64,000 nucleotides of DNA, taken from positions 32,689,672-32,753,671 of the forward strand of contig OZ038388.1 in NCBI GenBank assembly GCA_964036045.1, read 5' to 3'. Source of the DNA: Eutreptiella sp. 'Long Island Sound 2002' (Eukaryota > Euglenozoa > Euglenophyceae > Eutreptiales > Eutreptiaceae). The notes below the pieces were generated by a model. The model was not told the DNA's origin and did not search any database. It saw nothing but the letters and a program-made list of their open reading frames with translations. Shown one piece after another: positions 57,194-64,000 of this stretch (the first letter of the stretch is position 1; every line of letters starts with the position of its first letter). Both the position numbers and the translations under genes were made by a program.

Positions 57194-57800
57194 CAACGTT
57201 CGCCTGGTGGGTGTCATCCAGGTGTCCCCAACTCCCCCTCTTTCCGCCGTTAACCACACACCTACACACGGCGCGCGCGCTATACACACAGCCCTCCCGT
57301 TTACTTGTACCCATGGGTAGACATCCCGGCCATTGCCTTCTGGTAACAGCGCCTTCGGCACACCACACCACACCACACCACACCACACCACACCACACCA
57401 CACCATGCCACACCACGCTGCTGAACTGCTCCAGGGTGCAGCACCCCCATAGCCCCTCGATTGGTACCGGGGCGGGGGTAGGCTCCCTTGCCCAGTAGCA
57501 GCGCCACAGCAGCACTAGCAACAGCACTGCAGCACCAGCCCGGAGCACAGCGCAGTGGGCAGTGCAGCCCGTCCGGCCCAAAGTGCGACGGCGCGGAGGC
57601 CGAAAGGGGGGGGGGGGATGGCGCGAAGGCAATGCCACCAACGCGCCGCACCCAGGGCAGGCGCATGAGCCCCCGGGCCGCACAGGACCCGCGGCCGCCA
57701 CAAAAAGGCAGAGCAGGGAGGACCAGCGGACACACACAGCACACAGCACGCATGCAACACACACATCCCTCCCATTTACCTGTACCCATGGGTAGATATC
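57194..57800. other. LINE-associated spacer with direct repeats and a CACAC tract
   Basis: A block of about 60 bp (TTTACTTGTACCCATGGGTA ... TAACAGCGCCTTCGGCA) lies at about 57300-57360 and again, with few changes, at about 57774-57836. The first copy runs into a CACAC tract (57358-57410). No host gene seen. Confidence 0.6.
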
Positions 57801-59100
57801 CCGGCCATTGCCTTTTGGTAACAGCGCCTTCGGCACCTGGCGGCCCCATGCCCCCCAGATCAACATTGGCTGTGTGCCCTACGTCCGGTGGTGGGCGGCG
57901 ATATGGCGCGAGGTTAGCTGCATGGTTGACCCGGCGTCAATGTTGGTGGTGGCAGACACCAAGTCGGCGGCCCGGCCGGCGGACAGAGGGACCCCACGCG
58001 CGGATGACGCAAGCTATAGAGCGTTTCTGAGGGCCTTCAAACTCACGGACCTTGTGGACCTGCACCCTGTCCCCACCGAGAACTACTCTTGTTTCGAGGG
58101 GACCGCCCGCTCCCGCATTGACACGGTCACCTGCCACATGGACGCGACAATAGCCATTGCGTCCGACCACTATTGGGGCAACACCCTCCAATCAAACCAC
58201 CATGTTCCCCTCCTCTTCACTCTCGCCCACCCAGTGGTCCGACTAGAGAAGCCCTACCCCCACACGGTATCCCACACACCCGAACACCACATGGGCCCTG
58301 TGGCCATTTCGCCGGCGGATGCGACCGACTTTCGGGCCTCGGTGCTCCGGAGGCGTGACATCGACCCCCAAATTGCCCAAGTCCGTTGGCTGAAATGCCT
58401 ACAGCGCGCCATCTACCAGTGGGCCGCTGCTACGGGCCGCGTCGGGACCCTCAGCTTCCGACAATACCGACTCCGGTCGCGTCCGGCAGAGAGGGCCTCC
58501 CCCTCGCAGTCCCTGTAGGTGCCATTCCCGGCGCGCAGCATGCTCCCCTCGGTGGGCCGGTTCACCGCCGTGGCCCAAAGCATGCTTGGGAGCTCCGTGA
58601 TGCCGGGGCACGCCCTCAAGCGCAGCCTGGTGGCGCTCGGGGAAGCTCATCGGCAGCAAAGCGTCCGGGAAGTCAGGCGCCGGTGTCTTCGACGATCCCA
58701 AGAGACCAAAGACCTTCAGCACACACTGGAGCAATGGCGCGAGAACGCGCTGCAGACTGAGCGTGAGGAGACTCTGCCTACCTTGTCGGCCGACACCCTG
58801 CCAACAGATGGCTGGCCCTCCGGCCCGCCGCCTCCGCTGCGCCCGCAGCAGGAGTGGCCGGAGCCATGGCATGGTGCGCCACGTGCTGCAGCTGGAACCT
58901 CAGGCCATGTGACCAATGCGTCCAACGGCCCGGCCCTGCGGTGCATCACCAGGGTCCCGCCCCAAACGCCGGTAACGAGCCGGTGTCCCCCCGGACGCAA
59001 CGACCCCGTACCGTCAACGGAACCCCGGCCAGAATGGCCTCGGGAAGTGACCCGGCCGGCAAGGCCCCTCATATTACCATGGACGCCTCCAAAAGAACGG
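57800..59100 (+). pseudogene. LINE fragment: endonuclease C-terminal half and following region
   Basis: The frame at 57808-58518 has PHAPQIN, SMLVVADTKSAARP (where GGDFN is usual), ASYRAFLRAFKLTDLVDLHP, TARSRIDTVTC (the SRID motif) and a damaged SDH (SNHHVPLLF). The order and spacing are those of a LINE endonuclease. Another open frame follows to about 59100 without recognised motifs. It lies downstream of the RNase H/Cys-His tail, so two partial copies seem to stand head to tail. Confidence 0.65.
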
Positions 59101-59560
59101 CCACCCAGCTGGCCTGTCTGGTGGGGAACGACGCGGACATGGGGGGGGGGGTGTCTCCTCGCTTTTGTATGCCCCCTCCCCCCTGGTAGAAGTGGGCCGA
59201 AGGCCCCTAGGAGGGGGGGGGGGGGGCATTGGAGGGGGCAAGCTCAGGGAGGGGCAATGGGAGGAGGGGCACTCGGGAGGGTTGGTTGGGGGGGGGGGGC
59301 TCCAGGTGGGGCAGTTGGGGGGGGGGGGCACAGGCTCCGCTTACCTCCCCTTGCCCTCCCTCTAACGATACCATCACCATAAACCTAGCCCTAACCTTTG
59401 TAGTAACCTGGTTTGGCCATGGCAGCCATGTTGATTGGGCTGAACATCATCCACCAAATTTCGTTCATGGTTGCTTTTGCCACATAATTGCTCTCCATTT
59501 TGGACCCGAACACACTCTAACCCTAGCCTAGGGTGAGAGCTAGGGTTGGGGCTAGGGCTA
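59101..59560. other. G-tract region and TAGGG-rich sequence
   Basis: G runs and GGGCA-type repeats fill 59140-59340. At 59375-59390 and 59515-59562 are several CCCTAA/TAGGG words (CTAGCCCTAACC, CTAACCCTAGCC, GGCTAGGGCTAGGG), similar to but not an exact telomere repeat. Confidence 0.6.
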
Positions 59561-62500
59561 GGGTCACCGAGCTGGTGGAACCAGTCTTGGTTTTATAACC
59601 CTTTTTAGTGTCTAGGGTGGACCTACTAGGTTTAGCAACAGCAGCAGCAGCAAGCAGCAAGCAGCAAGCAGCAAGCAAGCAGCAGCACGCGCGAAATGGG
59701 AAAAAATCAGAACTCCGTTGTGGTGCTTCAGATTCAGGTGAAATTTTGGTGGATGATACCTATGGGTGTGAAGTACAATCACACAAGATTTGAGCAAAAA
59801 ACTCGACGGTGGCGGCCCGGAACGGGATTTGCAAGTGGCGGACCTCAGTTTCAAAAACTGCAGTTTAGGGCCAAAAACAGCCATTTTTGGGCCAAAAAAG
59901 CCCTGGAACACATTCAAAACGGCCAAACGAAGGGAACCGGTGGGTACACTCCACGTGCCGCTTGACTTCCCCGTGTCAACGAGCTCTTTGCGGCCCTCTA
60001 ACTCCATGATATGTCCCGGAAACGGCCCAAAAAGGCCCCCATAAGCTCCAAAGGCTGACAGCCACAAACCAAGAATAGGCCATATCTTTGGCTACATGGC
60101 TCAAAATGCGATTCCGAGGGCATCTACTCCACCCGCAAACCCCCCACTTTTTGTGGTTTCCACCCCTCAGAATTGCCCAAACGGACGCCTAGACCCCAAT
60201 ACCTAGGCCCACTAGGCTGCAGCAAGCTGCAAGCTCAAGCCCAAACACGTGGGTGCCCAAATGGGTCAACAGGGTCCAGTAGGGGCAAAAAGATGACTTT
60301 TCTCAAAAATGATCCTAGACCATGTGGGACGCTAAAACAAGTGTTTTTGGACCGTTTTGAGCTTGTGGTGGCCCATTTTGGTCCTCCGCAAATCCCAAAA
60401 TGCCTTGAAAATGGGTTGTTTTGGGACCAAAAATGGGTCAAAAATGGGTCAAAAACACATTTTTCCAAACCTCATTCTAGACCATTTGGGGTGCACAAAC
60501 GGGTGAAATGAGCCCATTTTGAGCCCATTTTGGGGCATTTCGGCCCCTCAAAAGTCCAAAACGCCTTGAAAGTGGGCCTCGTGGTGATGGGGTTCACTTG
60601 CAAGCTGATTTCACGTTGTCAAGAGCCATCAATGTGTGAATCATTCTTGATGTCCCTTACCAGTCATAGCTGATGTTCCCTCCCCCACCAGCTCGGTCCC
60701 AATATTCAGTCTTGATGAGGGCTAGGGTCACCGAGCTGGTGGAACCAGACTTGGTTTTATAACCCTTTTTAGTGTCTAGGGTGGACCTACCAGGTTTAGC
60801 AGCATCAGCAGCAAGCAGCAGCAAGCAGCAAGCAGCAAGCAAGCAGCAGCACGCGCGAAATGGGGAAAAATCAGAACTCCGTCGTGGTGCTTCGGATTTG
60901 GCTGAAATTTTGGTGGATGATACCTATGGGTGTGAGGGACAACCCTACAAAGTATGAGCCAGAAACTCAACGGTGGCGGCCGGGAACGGCTGTCGCAAGT
61001 GGCGGACCTCAGTTTCAAAAACTGCAGTTTAGGGCCAAAACAGCCATTTTTGGGCCAAAAAAGCCCTAGAACCCATTCAAAACGGCCAAACAAAGGGAAA
61101 CGGTGGGTACACTGCACGTGCGGCTTGACTTTCCTGTGTCAACGAGCCCTTTGCGGCCCTCTAACTCCACCATATGTCCCGGAAACGGCCCAAAAAGGCC
61201 CCCAGAAGCCCCAAATTTTGTGCAGATTGGCTGGCGACAGCCACAAACCAAGAACAGGCCATATCTTTGGCTACATGGTCCAAAACGCGATTCCGAGGGC
61301 ACCTAGTCCACCCGCAACCCCCCTCTTTTTGCGGTTTCCACCCCTCAGAATTGCCCAAATGAACGCCTAGACCCCCATACATAGCCCCAGCAGGCTGCGG
61401 CAAGCTGCAAGCTCAAGCCCAAACACGTGGGTGCCCAAATGGGTCAACAGGGTCCAGTAGGGGCAAAAAATGACTTTTTTCAAAAATGATCCCACACCAT
61501 GTGTGATGCTAAAACAAGTGTTTTTGGACCATTTTGAGCTTGTGGTGGCCCATTATGGTCCTCCGAAAATCCCAAAATGCCTTGAAGATGGGCTGTTTTG
61601 GGACCAAAAATGGGTCAAAAATGTGTCAAAAACACATTTTTCCAAACCTCATCCTAGACCATTTGGGGTGCACAAACGGGTGAAATGAGCCCATTTTGAG
61701 CCCATTTTGGGGCATTTTGGCCCCTCAAAAGTCCAAAAAAGCCTTGAAAGTGGGCCTTGTGGTGATGGGGATCACTTGCAAGCTGATTCCACTCTATCAA
61801 CGGCCTTCAATGTGTGACTCATTGGTGTCCCTCACCATTCATATCTAATGTTCCTTCCCCAACCAGCTCGGTCCCAATATTCAGTCTTGATTAGGGCTGG
61901 GGTTAGGGTCACCGAGTTGGTGGAACCAGTCTTGGTTTTATAACCCTCTTTAGTGTCTAGGGTGGACCTAAAAGGTTTAGCAAGCAGCCAGCAAGCAAGC
62001 AAGCAAGCAAGCACACGCGAAATGGGCAAAAATCAAAGCTCCGTCGTGGTGCTTCGGATTCAGCCAAAATTTTGGTGGATGCTACCTATGGGTGTGAGGG
62101 ACAACCACACAAAGTATGAGCCAGAATTTCAACGGTGGCGGCCGGGAACGGGCGTCGCAAGTACCGGACCTCCATTTCAAGATCTGCAATTGAGGGCCAA
62201 AATCAGCCTTTTTTTGCCCAAAACCGCCCTAGAACCTGCTAAAAATGGCCAAATGAAGGGAAATAGTGGCTACTCTACACATGCAGCTAGACTTCCCCGT
62301 GCCGAAGGGCCTTCTAGGGCCCTCTAACTCCACAACATGTTCCTCGAAACGCCCCCAAAAGGTGCCCAGAAGGCACAAAATTTGTGCACATTGGCTGCCG
62401 ACAGCCCCAAACCAAAAACAGACCATATCTTGGGCTACGTGGCTCAAAACGCGATTTCGAGTGCACCTAATCCGCAACCCGCAACCACCCGCGTTTGGTG

Positions 62501-64000
62501 GTTTCCGCCCCCTCAAAATTGCCCTAACGAACGCCTAGACCCCCGTACCTAGGCCTAGTGGGCTGCGGCAAGCTGCAAGAGGTAGCCCAAAGAGGTGGGT
62601 GCCAAAATGGGTCAACAAGCTACAAAACAATGACTTTTTTCAAAAATGATCTTGGGCCAGATGGAATGCCAAAACAAGTGTTTTTGGCGCGTTTTGAGCT
62701 CGTGGTGGCCCGTTTTTGGCCCTCCTAAAATCCCAAAATGCCTTGACAATGGGCTGTTTTGCGACCAGAAATGGGTCAAAAATGGGTCAAAAATGTATTT
62801 TTCCAAAATTGATCCCAGACCATTCCGGGTGCCTAAACAAGTGAAATGAGCCCTATGTGAGCCCATTGCAACACATTTTGGCCACTCCAAAGTCACAAAA
62901 TGCCTTGAAAATGGGCTGTTTTGGGACCAAAAAGTAGTCAAAAATGGATCAAAAATGTGTTTTGGGAAAGATACTTTTGGATTATTTGGGGTGCACAAAC
63001 AAGTGGAATGAGCCCATTTTGAGCCCATGTTGAGCAATTTTGGCCCCTCTCAAAGCCGAAAGGGCCTTGAAAATGGGCCAATTTGGGACCACCCAGTCTA
63101 GTTGCGTTGCCCAAACGGATGAATACGGCTCATTCGGAGCCTCTTTTGAGCCGCTCTCATCCACTTTCTAGTGTGTACCTCATTTGTCGTTGAAATCTCC
63201 TAGACAATGTTCCTTCCCCCACTAGCTGGGTCCCAATATTCAGTCCTGGTTAGGGTCAGTGTCACCGAGTTGGTGGAACTAGTCTTGGTTTTATAACCCT
63301 TTTTAGTGTCTAGGGTGGACCTACTAGGTTTAGCAGCAGCAGCAGCAGCAAGCAGCAAGTAGCAAGCAAGCAGCAGCACGCGCGAAATGGGAAAAAATCA
63401 GAACTCCGTCGTGGTGCTTCAGATTCAGGTGAAATTTTGGTGGATAATACCTATGGGTGTGAAGTACAATCACATAAAGTTTGAGCAAGAACATCCACGG
63501 TGGTGGCCCGGAACGGGATTCACAAGTGGCGGACCTCAGTTTCAAAAACTGCAGTTTAGGGCCAAAAACAGCCATTTTTGGGCCAAAAAAGCCCTGGAAC
63601 ACATTCAAAACGGCCAAACGAAGGGAACCGGTGGGTACACTCCACGTGCCGCTTGACTTCCCCGTGTCAACGAGCTCTTTGCGGCCCTCTAACTCCATGA
63701 TATGTCCCGGAAACGGCCCAAAAAGGCCCCCATAAGCTCCAAAGGCCGACAGCCACAAAACCAAGAATAGGCCATATCTTTGGCTACATGGCTCAAAATG
63801 TGATTCCGAGGGCACCTACTCCACCCGCAACCCCCCACTCTTTGTGGTTTCCACCCCTCAGAATTGCCCAAACGGACGCCTGGACCCCAATACCTAGGCC
63901 CACTAGGCGGCGGCAAGCTGCAAGCTCAAGCCCAAACACGTGGGTGCCCAAATGGGTCAACAGGGTCCAGTAGGGGCAAAAAGATGACTTTTCTCAAAAA
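59561..64000. repeat. Satellite array, units 1164, 1181, 1351 bp and a partial fourth
   Basis: The marker GGGTCACCGAG (GTGTCACCGAG in unit 4) occurs at 59561, 60725, 61906 and about 63257. Each unit has, in order, TTGGTTTTATAACCC, GTGTCTAGGGTGGACCTA, a CAG/CAAG triplet run, a conserved block starting CGCGAAATGGG, then A/T-rich subrepeats built on AAAATGCCTTGAAAATGGGC and AAAATGGGTCAAAAATGGGT. Unit 3 has extra subrepeats, which explains its length. Units 1 and 4 are most alike. A plus-strand frame of 89 codons is open in units 1 and 4 but shifted in units 2 and 3, so coding is doubtful. The array runs past the window end. Confidence 0.92.

Noticed and set aside
59515-59562. True telomere
   Set aside because: The TAGGG words are irregular and few, and a satellite array continues beyond them.

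Overview
The window is nuclear DNA from an intron-rich eukaryote, most likely a flagellated protist or alga. It has split genes with GT-AG introns, non-LTR retrotransposons, DNA transposons, satellites and microsatellites, and no bacterial operon structure. The presence of a kinesin-9 (KIF6-type) motor, a family found in organisms with cilia or flagella, supports a flagellated lineage. I cannot name the species.

Three host genes can be supported, all on the minus strand. (1) A KIF6-like kinesin-9 starts at 19877 and runs to at least 6805. Eight exons were joined by eye with consistent reading frame: motor domain, KIF6-type neck/tail, coiled coil, and a poly-Gln tail whose end was not found. 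(2) VPS53, a subunit of the GARP/EARP vesicle-tethering complexes, runs from 45249 to 30736. Its five exons are all joined at phase 0 and give a complete predicted protein of 835 aa. Its second intron is 9.7 kb long and holds a decayed LINE. (3) The 3' exon of a Kelch-motif protein with a long disordered tail lies at 55649-54328. Its upstream exons are not visible and may lie beyond the window.

Layout. 1-3.6 kb: degenerate tandem array with an embedded 71-bp repeat. 4.3-5.2 kb: short repeats and a long GT/GTGC tract. 5.2-19.9 kb: the kinesin gene, with introns full of G/C homopolymers and a 24-bp minisatellite. 20.1-22.1 kb: 5' part of a broken LINE (ORF1 and endonuclease). 23.6-26.4 kb: a PIF/Harbinger-like DNA transposon with a transposase and a second DNA-binding protein gene. 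28.05-28.88 kb: an internally deleted relative of it. 30.7-45.2 kb: VPS53 with the LINE in intron 2. 48.07-48.42 kb: a MITE-sized third relative. 49.3-49.9 kb: an inverted-repeat element with a possible hAT-like coding piece. 50.9 kb: a reverse-transcriptase scrap. 53.1-53.4 kb: nine 33-bp repeats. 54.3-55.6 kb: Kelch exon. 55.8-59.1 kb: pieces of a further LINE family. 59.5-64 kb: a satellite array of about 1.2-1.35 kb units next to TAGGG-rich sequence, possibly subtelomeric.

The host genes share no obvious pathway. The clearest signal beyond them is the transposon family with shared termini and 3-bp target duplications in three sizes. The full-length member carries an unusual second protein (helix-turn-helix-like region, SAM-like domain, basic tail) and a Cys-rich transposase C-terminus. 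All exon joins were made by reading splice sites by eye and need transcript support.
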